DNA from: an uncultured Treponema sp.
GTDB taxonomy: Bacteria; Spirochaetota; Spirochaetia; Treponematales; Treponemataceae
Assembly: GCA_946538875.1 (NCBI GenBank)
Contig: CAMNHD010000097.1
Coordinates: 1 to 6,329, forward strand
DNA length: 6,329 nt
Reading direction: 5' to 3'
This document shows positions 1 through 6,049 of this stretch, piece by piece (position 1 is the first letter of the stretch; every line of letters begins with the position of its first letter). The translations under genes were made by a program, and so were the position numbers. The notes under the pieces are model-generated. The model had not been told where the DNA came from, did not search any database, and saw nothing but the letters and a program-made list of their open reading frames with translations.

Positions 1-2505
1 GACGCAAGCAATAAGGAGGCGTCCCAGCTTGACGACAGCGAGGATCCTAAGAATCTGCCGAATCTCTTTGAGTGGAAGTACAAGAGGCTCTTTTCATACA
101 TTCCTCTCAAGCCGGATGAAGCGGTCATGGGCGATGTGGGAATTCCGCGCGTCCTGAATCTGTACGAGAATTATCCGCTCTGGTTCACTTTCTTTACAAA
201 ACTGGGGTTCAGGGTGCGTCTTTCTCCGCGTTCAAGCCGTGGTGTCTATGAAAAAGGTCTTGAGACTATTCCGTCTGAGTCTGTCTGTTACCCCGGAAAG
301 ATAAGTCACGGCCACTTGGAAAGTCTTTTGAACATGGGCTGCAAGTTTATCTTCTATCCTTGTGCTCCTTATGAAAAGCAGGAGGATGCGGGGGCTGGAA
401 ACCACTACAATTGTCCTATTGTCACCAGTTATCCTGAGGTTCTGCGCAACAATGTCGACCAGATCAGGCAGGACAAGAGTCTTTTATTCATGAATCCTTT
501 TCTTCCTATATATGACAAGGACCGTCTTGCCGAGCGTCTCTATGAGGAGCTGCATCCGCACTTTGAGGTTCTTACAAGGCGGCAGGTTGAGGAGGCTGTA
601 GAGGCGGCATGGAAGGAGCAGGAGCAGTTCAAGGCTGATGTCCAGGCTGCGGGAGAGGAGGCTCTTGAGGAGATTATACGCCGTGGTGCAAACGGTATAG
701 TCCTTGCGGGGCGTCCTTACCATCTTGACCCTGAGATCAACCATGGTATTCCTGAGATGATTCATGGACTGGGGCTGGCTGTATTCACGGAAGATTCTGT
801 TGCCCAGCTTGGTGCCATCGAGAGGCCTCTGCGCATAATTGACCAGTGGACTTACCACAACCGTCTGTACAGGGCTGCGGCCTTTGTTTCGGGAATGCCT
901 AATCTTGAGCTTGTGCAGCTGACTTCCTTTGGCTGCGGACTTGACGCTGTTACTGCCGACCAGGTGGATGAAATCCTCAGGAGCAAGAGCCGCATGTATA
1001 CCCTCATCAAGATTGACGAGGGCAGCAACCTTGGCGCTGTGCGTATCCGTATCCGTTCGCTGATTGCGGCTGTCAAGGCACGTCAGCGCAACCGTGTGCA
1101 TCTTCCTGTAAAGAGTGCGGCTTACCAGAGGCAGGTGTTCACCAAGGAGATGAAGTACAAGCATACTATACTTGCGCCTCAGATGAGTCCTATTCACTTT
1201 AGGATTCTTAAGAATGCATTCAATTATTCCGGGTTCAACTTTGTGGTTCTGGATGCTGTGGATCCGGCCGCAGTTGAAACTGGTCTTAAATATGTGAACA
1301 ATGATGCCTGCTATCCTTCAATCCTGGTTGCTGGACAGATGATTTCGGCCCTGCAGAGCGGAAAATACGACTTGAACAATACAAGTCTGCTGATTACCCA
1401 GACGGGTGGCGGTTGCCGTGCGACTAACTACATTGGTTTTATCCGCCGTGCACTGAACGACGCCGGTATGAGCAAGGTGCCTGTCATTTCGCTTAGTGCC
1501 CAGGGCTTTGAAAAGAATCCTGGCTTTACGATTACTCCTGCGCTGCTGCACAGGGCAATGCGTGCGCTTATGATCGGCGACGTGCTTATGCGTGTGCTCT
1601 ACAGGACACGTCCTTATGAAAAGGTGCCTGGTTCTGCCGATGCCCTTTACGAAAAGTGGAATGCCAAGGCTGAAAAGATGATAAAGTCTCTGTCCATCCA
1701 CTCTTATCATAAGCTGATCAAGGGAATAATCCGCGACTTTGACAATCTTGAGCTTCTGCCAATCAAGAAGCCGCGTGTCGGTGTTGTTGGTGAGATTCTT
1801 GTTAAATTCCATCCGACTGCAAACAACCAGATTGTGGAGACTATAGAGCGTGAGGGGGCTGAATGTGTGATGCCTGACCTTGCGGACTTCCTTTTCTATT
1901 CGTTCAGCACGGGTATTTTCCGCCACCAGGAGCTTGCCTTCCCGAAAAAAACAGAGCGTAACGCAAAACTCTTTGTGTGGTTCTTGGAGTTATACCGCCG
2001 ATATATAAAGAAAGCGCTTAAAAAGAGCCGCCGCTTTGATCCGCCTTCCCTGATTTACGATCTGATGAAGGGTGTTGACGATATTGTTCAGCTGGGAAAC
2101 ATCACTGGTGAAGGCTGGTTCCTTACTGCCGAGATGGTGGAGCTTATCCATTCGGGTGTGCCGAGCATTGCCTGTGTCCAGCCTTTTGCCTGTCTGCCTA
2201 ACCATGTGACTGGAAAGGGTATGATTAAGGAATTGCGCCGCCGTTATCCAGGGGCAAATATCTCAGCGGTTGACTACGATCCTGGTTCCAGCGAGGTCAA
2301 TCAGTTGAATCGTCTTAAGCTGCTTTTAAGCAACGCGCCTGCCGGTAAGCATCCTGACGAGATGTCGGACGGAATGGTTCATTCACCGGACGGAAGCATT
2401 GTGAAACCGGAAATTCGTTTGGCGGCCGGAGCCATAAGCTTTGTTGACTCAGAGCCTGTTGATCCGGTATATGTTCCTGCAACGGGAACAGGGGGGCAGA
2501 AGTAA
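1..2505 (+). CDS. Large acyl-CoA dehydratase activase-like protein (HgdC/DUF2229 family), C-terminal part
   Basis: The reading frame is open from base 1, so the gene is cut by the left edge; 834 residues are visible and the ATG at 127 is internal. Family members are commonly about 1,400 residues or more, with N-terminal BcrA/BadF/HgdC-type ATPase domains (not in this window) followed by DUF2229 and HgdB-like regions. Visible landmarks, in window codons: a DUF2229-like block with CYPGKISHGH (Cys96), Cys114, Cys121 and NCP (Cys138); a second block with NNDACYPS (Cys437) and TGGGCRATNY (Cys472); and a third from about codon 593 ending in QPFACLPNHVTGKG (Cys731) and NQLNRLKL. The cysteines suggest an iron-sulfur cluster, by analogy with 2-hydroxyacyl-CoA dehydratases and their activators, which use ATP-driven electron transfer. 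The actual substrate of these fused proteins is not established. The last 58 or so residues look unconserved. Probably cytoplasmic and first in an operon with the next gene. Confidence 0.9.
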   Translation, partial: DASNKEASQLDDSEDPKNLPNLFEWKYKRLFSYIPLKPDEAVMGDVGIPRVLNLYENYPLWFTFFTKLGFRVRLSPRSSRGVYEKGLETIPSESVCYPGKISHGHLESLLNMGCKFIFYPCAPYEKQEDAGAGNHYNCPIVTSYPEVLRNNVDQIRQDKSLLFMNPFLPIYDKDRLAERLYEELHPHFEVLTRRQVEEAVEAAWKEQEQFKADVQAAGEEALEEIIRRGANGIVLAGRPYHLDPEINHGIPEMIHGLGLAVFTEDSVAQLGAIERPLRIIDQWTYHNRLYRAAAFVSGMPNLELVQLTSFGCGLDAVTADQVDEILRSKSRMYTLIKIDEGSNLGAVRIRIRSLIAAVKARQRNRVHLPVKSAAYQRQVFTKEMKYKHTILAPQMSPIHFRILKNAFNYSGFNFVVLDAVDPAAVETGLKYVNNDACYPSILVAGQMISALQSGKYDLNNTSLLITQTGGGCRATNYIGFIRRALNDAGMSKVPVISLSAQGFEKNPGFTITPALLHRAMRALMIGDVLMRVLYRTRPYEKVPGSADALYEKWNAKAEKMIKSLSIHSYHKLIKGIIRDFDNLELLPIKKPRVGVVGEILVKFHPTANNQIVETIEREGAECVMPDLADFLFYSFSTGIFRHQELAFPKKTERNAKLFVWFLELYRRYIKKALKKSRRFDPPSLIYDLMKGVDDIVQLGNITGEGWFLTAEMVELIHSGVPSIACVQPFACLPNHVTGKGMIKELRRRYPGANISAVDYDPGSSEVNQLNRLKLLLSNAPAGKHPDEMSDGMVHSPDGSIVKPEIRLAAGAISFVDSEPVDPVYVPATGTGGQK

Positions 2506-2509
2506 TATG

Positions 2510-2516
2510 AGAGGGA
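2510..2516 (+). promoter_or_regulatory. Ribosome binding site deciding the start of the exported-protein gene
   Basis: AGAGGGA ends 5 nt before the ATG at 2522. The same seven bases stand 4 nt before the corA start in this window. This favours 2522 over the in-frame ATG at 2507, which has only the G-run at 2491-2496 ahead of it at a longer distance. Confidence 0.6.
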
Positions 2517-2521
2517 CAGCG

Positions 2522-3946
2522 ATGTTGAAGAAGTTTCTTGCGGGGGTGGCTGCTGCCTGTTTAAGCGGCATGGCTTTTGCGGAGTTCAATTCTGCGGGTA
2601 TTCCTGACTCTACACAGGTGCGCCGGCAGATTGAATCCTCGTGGCTTACGGCACCGCTTGTCTCTATACGCTCAAAGCTTCCTGAAGTCTATGCTAACGA
2701 AAGCGACATGAGATTCCAGGTTTCCCTTGAGGAGGACTACAGTTCATGTATTGTATCTGTGATTCCTCAGACCTGGCTTGAAGTGACTTTTATTGGCAGG
2801 GGGGAGCCGTATACAGAGCGTCAGGCTTCTTATACAAAGGGATCTGCTGGTTCGTGGGCGCTTTACAGGTCCAAGGCAAACTCTCAGCCGCAGAAAATCG
2901 AGTGGTTCTTCAACAACAACCATGAAGTTTATCTTATACTGCGGCCTGCGGGCAACAAGACTTACGCCGACATGGTGGCTTTTGGTGCCTACCTTGCACG
3001 TTCTGTGCCGGTTGGCATCAGCTTTGAAAGCTGTCTTACCGCTTCGTTTCAGGAAATCTATTCTCTTACAAGAAAAAGTCTTCCATGGCAGCAGGTTACC
3101 CCGGATCCCTCCCAGTGCACTTTGTCACGCCTGATGAGCTCAAAAATCAGGGAACTTCTGCCTTTGATAGATTATGCAAAATATGCCGCATACAACGAAA
3201 ACGGAGAGCTTTACTCAATCCGTACGGGTAAGCCCTATGACTGGAATCTGGAGGACAATGCCCTTTCCGAGTGGGATAAGGAATACAAGCCTGCTGTCCT
3301 GCCGACTGAGTCCGGCCGCCTGGTGATGGATGCGCCTGGTTTTGTAAAGTGGATTGTCGATGGAATGCTGCAGCCGATTACAGGACACGGTTCAAGAATC
3401 ACCGAACTGGTCCAGCCTACCGTCATCTTTGATTCCTTGGGCAAGAAGGGTGTTCAGAGCCAGAAGTGGAACCTTACTCTGAATCTTGACTGGGACAGAA
3501 ACCTTGCCACAGAAGTTCTCAATGCAAGGTCTATCCGCAGCAACTACACCTATAAGACCGGCGGTGTGGATGTGACTCTTGAGCCGTTTGTCGCGAACGT
3601 TTCCGATGGCGGAAAACTGCAGAAGTCTGTGGGTTACATAAAGAATGTTGGTTATCGGACTGAATCGCTTAAGCCGCTGCTCTATGTGCTCGGTGTCACA
3701 GAGCCTTCCTATTTTTACCTGGGAGCGGTCCGGCATAGTTCCACGGTTTCGGCAGAAGACTCCGTCTTTGACTCAAGCGCTGTGTTCTTCCCGTACTTTG
3801 ATGCCAATGGCATGTTCTGCTGCACGGTGTTCCAGTCGGGTAAGGAGTTCACTCTTGAACAGTTCGAGGCACAGAATCCTGATTCTTATGTCCACCTTGA
3901 ACGCATCCGCACTACGGAGAACTTTGCTCCGATGAAGCCTCTCTAA
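2522..3946 (+). CDS. Exported protein of unknown function
   Basis: This encodes 474 residues from the chosen start. The N-terminus MLKKFLAGVAAAC is a typical signal peptide: two lysines, a hydrophobic core, and a likely signal peptidase I site AFA|EF after residue 20. The ATG at 2507 would add five residues (MRGTA). Cys13 follows Ala-Ala-Ala, so a relaxed spirochaete lipobox cannot be excluded, mainly with the longer start. No further membrane segment is apparent, so the protein is probably periplasmic or surface-associated. The mature part has five cysteines. A stretch at residues 270-277, DAPGFVKW, recalls the D-C-S-G-F active-site motif of NlpC/P60 (papain-like) peptidases but has Ala and Pro in place of Cys and Ser, so any such domain would be inactive; this is only a resemblance. 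The C-terminal region carries VFFPYFDANG. It lies 16 bases after the activase gene, so probably shares its transcript. I cannot name the family with confidence, and no function should be inferred from the neighbour alone. Confidence 0.88.
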   Translation: MLKKFLAGVAAACLSGMAFAEFNSAGIPDSTQVRRQIESSWLTAPLVSIRSKLPEVYANESDMRFQVSLEEDYSSCIVSVIPQTWLEVTFIGRGEPYTERQASYTKGSAGSWALYRSKANSQPQKIEWFFNNNHEVYLILRPAGNKTYADMVAFGAYLARSVPVGISFESCLTASFQEIYSLTRKSLPWQQVTPDPSQCTLSRLMSSKIRELLPLIDYAKYAAYNENGELYSIRTGKPYDWNLEDNALSEWDKEYKPAVLPTESGRLVMDAPGFVKWIVDGMLQPITGHGSRITELVQPTVIFDSLGKKGVQSQKWNLTLNLDWDRNLATEVLNARSIRSNYTYKTGGVDVTLEPFVANVSDGGKLQKSVGYIKNVGYRTESLKPLLYVLGVTEPSYFYLGAVRHSSTVSAEDSVFDSSAVFFPYFDANGMFCCTVFQSGKEFTLEQFEAQNPDSYVHLERIRTTENFAPMKPL

Positions 3947-3961
3947 TCCGGGAGATGGCTT
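3935..3961 (+). terminator. Hairpin across the stop codon, possible terminator
   Basis: AAGCCTCTCT (3935-3944) pairs with GGGAGA-T-GGCTT (3951-3961): ten pairs including one G-U, one bulged T (3956), and a six-base loop AATCCG. The stem begins in the last codons of the exported-protein gene and contains the first base of the stop codon. Only three T's follow in the sequence (3960-3962), then TAAATAAAT, so it lacks a proper U-tract. It may be a weak intrinsic terminator or a structure protecting the mRNA 3' end. Confidence 0.45.
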
Positions 3962-4044
3962 TAAATAAATCATGGAAATCTTCCGAAAATATAAGGAAGC
4001 GCGGCAATGGCAGAATTCAGACGGTTTTTGTAATTGCAGCCTTT

Positions 4045-4075
4045 TTCAAGTGTTTTCAAATTATGGGTACTTGAA
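4045..4075. repeat. Inverted repeat TTCAAGT-N17-ACTTGAA upstream of a promoter
   Basis: Two perfect 7-base arms (4045-4051 and 4069-4075) lie 17 bases apart, just upstream of the predicted -35 box at 4092. The arm spacing would suit a dimeric regulator. In RNA the arms could also pair and extend through several G-U pairs, with T's at 4085-4089 downstream, so a weak terminator for the preceding operon is an alternative reading. Chance occurrence is possible. Confidence 0.3.
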
Positions 4076-4091
4076 CCACAGGTGTTTTTCC

Positions 4092-4119
4092 TTGATTTTT
4101 TTTGCACTTAGGGTAAAAT
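4092..4119 (+). promoter_or_regulatory. Predicted sigma-70 promoter for the outer-membrane protein gene
   Basis: The -35 candidate TTGATT (4092-4097) and the -10 candidate TAAAAT (4114-4119) are separated by 16 bp. They match the consensus at 4/6 and 5/6 positions. The region is AT-rich, with a run of eight T's at 4096-4103. Transcription would begin near 4126 and give a leader of about 124 nt. It is the best promoter-like pair in the 303-base gap. Confidence 0.5.
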
Positions 4120-4151
4120 AGTAAGGAAAGACTGGGAGAAATCTTAATAGG

Positions 4152-4180
4152 AAGCCGTTTAGACTTTGTCGTCTTGGCTT
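4152..4180 (+). promoter_or_regulatory. Stem-loop in the 5' leader of the outer-membrane protein gene
   Basis: AAGCC (4152-4156) pairs with GGCTT (4176-4180). After an internal loop (4157-4160 opposite 4175), AGAC (4161-4164) pairs with GTCT (4171-4174), closing a six-base loop. It begins about 26 nt into the predicted transcript. It does not cover the ribosome binding site, so it could affect mRNA stability or be a protein or small-RNA target. I recognise no known riboswitch class. Confidence 0.35.
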
Positions 4181-4234
4181 GCTCTGAAAATGCGTGTTCC
4201 TGCTCTTTGGAGAGAAGACTGGGCCTGCGCTTAG

Positions 4235-4240
4235 AAGGAG
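4235..4240 (+). promoter_or_regulatory. Ribosome binding site of the outer-membrane protein gene
   Basis: AAGGAG lies nine bases before the ATG at 4250, a strong Shine-Dalgarno match that fixes this start, immediately upstream of the signal-peptide codons. Confidence 0.8.
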
Positions 4241-4249
4241 AACTGGATT

Positions 4250-5902
4250 ATGGAATATAGAAGAATTTTTGCTGGAACTATTGCTGCACTTCTTGTTTTT
4301 GCGCCTGTTTTTTCACAGGGCACTGAATCTGAACCCAAAGACATTGATGAAGATGAATTCTATTCTGAAGACTTTAATAAAAATGTGGACTTTTCCCAGT
4401 TTTACGATGAGGAGGAAGAGGAAACCGGTACCGAGCTGCCTGAAGGCTCCAAGGATGCAGAGGAACTTATACCGCTGAATGATTTGATTCAGGGGCTTTC
4501 TGATGGTACTTACGGCCGCGGTGACGGTTCGGTCTTTGTTGACGGTGAACTGGGTGTGGGTTATCCAGGCTTCTTTAAAAGTGACTTTACTATCACCAAG
4601 AATACGGGCAAGAGTCCCTTTGTGGTTGCATTCAGCCATGATTCAGCCGACGGTTACGGAAGAAAATTTGCCGCCTCGGAAGGTTATTACGACAGTTCCA
4701 CCAAGCTTGATGCAACTTTCGCAACTTCTGTGGAACGTTTTGACTTTAACCTTGCGGGCAACTATGCCATGAACAAGATGGGGCTCCAGAACAGGGCGGA
4801 GAGTTTCTTTGAGGGAACAAACCAGCTCTTCAGGGGTAACGGCGGAATCGTCATCAATCTGCCAAGGGGCTTCCTGATTGCAGGCGAGGCTTTTGCGGAG
4901 TGGTACAAGCGCTATCTTGGCCTTATCAAGGGTGCGGTAGACTATTATCCTTACGAGCTTGGAAATTCAGAGCTTTATCTTAGTCCTAAAGCGTATGCGG
5001 GCTGGCATGACAAGGGCTTTACGCTTGACCTTGGAATGAAGTATGACTTTGAGCTCTTGATTCAGGAGACGGGCAATTCCATAATCAACCGCAGAAAATT
5101 CTTCCTGGACTTTGGTTGGAAGAATGATAATTTGGATATACTGTTGGATTCCGGTATTGTGCTTGCGGAGGACATAACAAGTCTCCCGGTAATGCCTTTC
5201 GGTGTGTTTTCGCTTACGGGTGTCTTCCCGATCGGTTCAACCAGCAGACCTCTGAAGTTTGATGTAAAGGGCGGCCTTGATTCCTACCGCCAGTCTTATT
5301 CCGAACTGGAGATGAATTCACGCTTTGCAATGGCTAGTGGCCTTAGCCCGGAAGTGGGGGATTTTTACGCAGAGGCTTCTATAGAAGTGCCGATTGTCAA
5401 TATGTTCACCCTTAGTGCAGGAGGCCTTTTCAGAAAGACTGCGTTTGGCATGGGTGTCTATGAGGCGGATTATGCAAACCTCAGCGCTTCCGGTTCAGGG
5501 CTCTATCCTGTAATAGCTTTTGACCGTATGCTCGTTGACTCTCAGGCGGCCTTCAAGTTCAACTGGAACTGGCTTACTATCACGGCCGACTGGTATGCGC
5601 ACTGGTTCCACATACCTTATGCCGATTATTGGCAGACTGCGGGACTTTCCATAGAGATGGTTCATCCCAAAAAGACTTACGGTGGTTCTATCTCTGCCAG
5701 GGAAGGACTTTTCAGGACCAACAGCGACTATTTCCCTGTGGTTGATGCTTCATTCTTCTACAGGATTATCCCAAGCCTGAGCATTGCCCTTGAACTTGAG
5801 GATTCTATCAAGCTGTTTATGGGAAAAGAAAGAACTTTCGGTCAGTCAGCTTATTGCACAAGAGCTGGAAGTGTGAGTGCACTGCTTAAATTTGCATTCT
5901 GA
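4250..5902 (+). CDS. Outer-membrane beta-barrel protein with acidic N-terminal segment
   Basis: This encodes 550 residues. The signal peptide has MEYRR, then a hydrophobic core (residues 6-20), with cleavage near VFS|QG (residue 22). Residues 26-72 are extremely acidic (21 Asp/Glu against 3 Lys), including DEEEEE at 53-58. From about residue 93 to the end the protein alternates aromatic or hydrophobic with polar residues, rich in Gly, Tyr, Phe and Trp, as in transmembrane beta strands. The last residues LLKFAF end in Phe, the usual C-terminal signal for the BAM insertion machinery. The stretch GELGVGYPGFFKSDFTI and the following sequence resemble the barrel part of TonB-dependent receptors, yet no plug domain or TonB box is seen, so a porin-like or plug-less channel is the best guess. 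The substrate is unknown. It has its own predicted promoter and leader. No terminator was found after its stop codon. No family name is given because I do not recognise a specific orthologue. Confidence 0.88.
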   Translation: MEYRRIFAGTIAALLVFAPVFSQGTESEPKDIDEDEFYSEDFNKNVDFSQFYDEEEEETGTELPEGSKDAEELIPLNDLIQGLSDGTYGRGDGSVFVDGELGVGYPGFFKSDFTITKNTGKSPFVVAFSHDSADGYGRKFAASEGYYDSSTKLDATFATSVERFDFNLAGNYAMNKMGLQNRAESFFEGTNQLFRGNGGIVINLPRGFLIAGEAFAEWYKRYLGLIKGAVDYYPYELGNSELYLSPKAYAGWHDKGFTLDLGMKYDFELLIQETGNSIINRRKFFLDFGWKNDNLDILLDSGIVLAEDITSLPVMPFGVFSLTGVFPIGSTSRPLKFDVKGGLDSYRQSYSELEMNSRFAMASGLSPEVGDFYAEASIEVPIVNMFTLSAGGLFRKTAFGMGVYEADYANLSASGSGLYPVIAFDRMLVDSQAAFKFNWNWLTITADWYAHWFHIPYADYWQTAGLSIEMVHPKKTYGGSISAREGLFRTNSDYFPVVDASFFYRIIPSLSIALELEDSIKLFMGKERTFGQSAYCTRAGSVSALLKFAF

Positions 5903-5939
5903 TAATTCTTCATCGTAGAGACAGATGTAACAATTCGAT

Positions 5940-5994
5940 TGCGGAGGCGTTTTATGGATAGCGGTAGTACAATATAGAGCAGGCGCCTACCGTA
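5940..5994 (+). promoter_or_regulatory. corA leader hairpin enclosing a seven-codon ORF; possible attenuator
   Basis: Bases 5940-5952 pair with 5981-5994: thirteen pairs (three of them G-U) with one bulged A at 5989. The GGAGG at 5943-5947 is inside the stem, and the short ORF occupies the loop. A competing helix, CGGTAG (5962-5967) with CTACCG (5987-5992), uses the same 3' strand and would free the GGAGG. Such mutually exclusive helices are typical of attenuators. There is no U-tract after the hairpin, so an intrinsic terminator is unlikely; Rho or translational control is more plausible. Pairing was worked out by eye. Confidence 0.4.
5954..5977 (+). CDS. Putative seven-residue leader peptide upstream of corA
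   Basis: ATG to TAG encodes MDSGSTI. A strong Shine-Dalgarno sequence, GGAGG (5943-5947), stands six bases before the ATG, as good as that of any full gene in the window. It ends 72 bases before corA, in the same frame but separated from it by further stops (5996, 6017), so it is not a missed corA N-terminus. The peptide has no obvious metal-sensing or pausing residues such as a proline or acidic run, so the act of translation may matter more than its sequence. The precedent is the corL leader ORF of Salmonella corA, which links translation to Rho-dependent termination. Homology to corL is not claimed. Confidence 0.35.
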   Translation: MDSGSTI

Positions 5995-6038
5995 TTGAGT
6001 TGGGCGTAATCAGAAGTAAGAGGCCCTGGGGCTGGAAA

Positions 6039-6045
6039 AGAGGGA
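6039..6045 (+). promoter_or_regulatory. Ribosome binding site of corA
   Basis: AGAGGGA ends four bases before the ATG at 6050. It supports this start, and the next upstream in-frame codon set is interrupted by TAA at 6017-6019 with no other good start between. Confidence 0.65.
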
Positions 6046-6049
6046 TACT

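Noticed and set aside
127..129. ATG at 127 as the start of the activase gene
   Set aside because: The frame is open to base 1 and the upstream codons encode sequence that runs smoothly into the family region (NLPNLFEWKYKRLF), so this Met is internal.
484..1197. 237-codon open frame on the - strand
   Set aside because: It lies entirely opposite the strongly conserved activase coding sequence, its product has no recognisable domain, and it has no sign of its own promoter. It is explained by the codon bias of the + strand gene.
1318..1926. 202-codon open frame on the - strand
   Set aside because: Same situation: antisense to the conserved C-terminal blocks of the activase-like gene, with a low-complexity, basic, His-rich product typical of a shadow frame.
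2441..2521. Start of the exported-protein gene at or near 2441
   Set aside because: It would overlap the activase gene by 65 bases, begin with a non-ATG codon, and place unrelated residues before a complete signal peptide that starts naturally at 2522.
3645..3935. 96-codon frame inside the exported-protein gene
   Set aside because: Contained within the C-terminal part of a longer, signal-peptide-bearing gene; Ser/Arg-rich product typical of a +1 shadow frame.
4092..4107. Sigma-54 (-24/-12) promoter using TTGCAC at 4102-4107
   Set aside because: No GG element stands at the required distance upstream of the GC, so the sigma-54 pattern is not met.
4190..4234. 14-codon ORF (MRVPALWREDWACA) just before the barrel gene
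   Set aside because: There is no Shine-Dalgarno sequence before its ATG (CTCTGAAA precedes it), unlike the corA leader ORF, so translation is not supported.
4194..4478. Open frame overlapping the start of the barrel gene
   Set aside because: It starts with GTG without a ribosome binding site and overlaps a clear signal-peptide gene in another frame; a shadow.
5981..6030. Intrinsic terminator in the corA leader (AGGCGCCT palindrome, or GCCC/GGGC at 6023-6032)
   Set aside because: Neither is followed by a run of T's, and the GCCC/GGGC pair leaves a two-base loop, too small to form.
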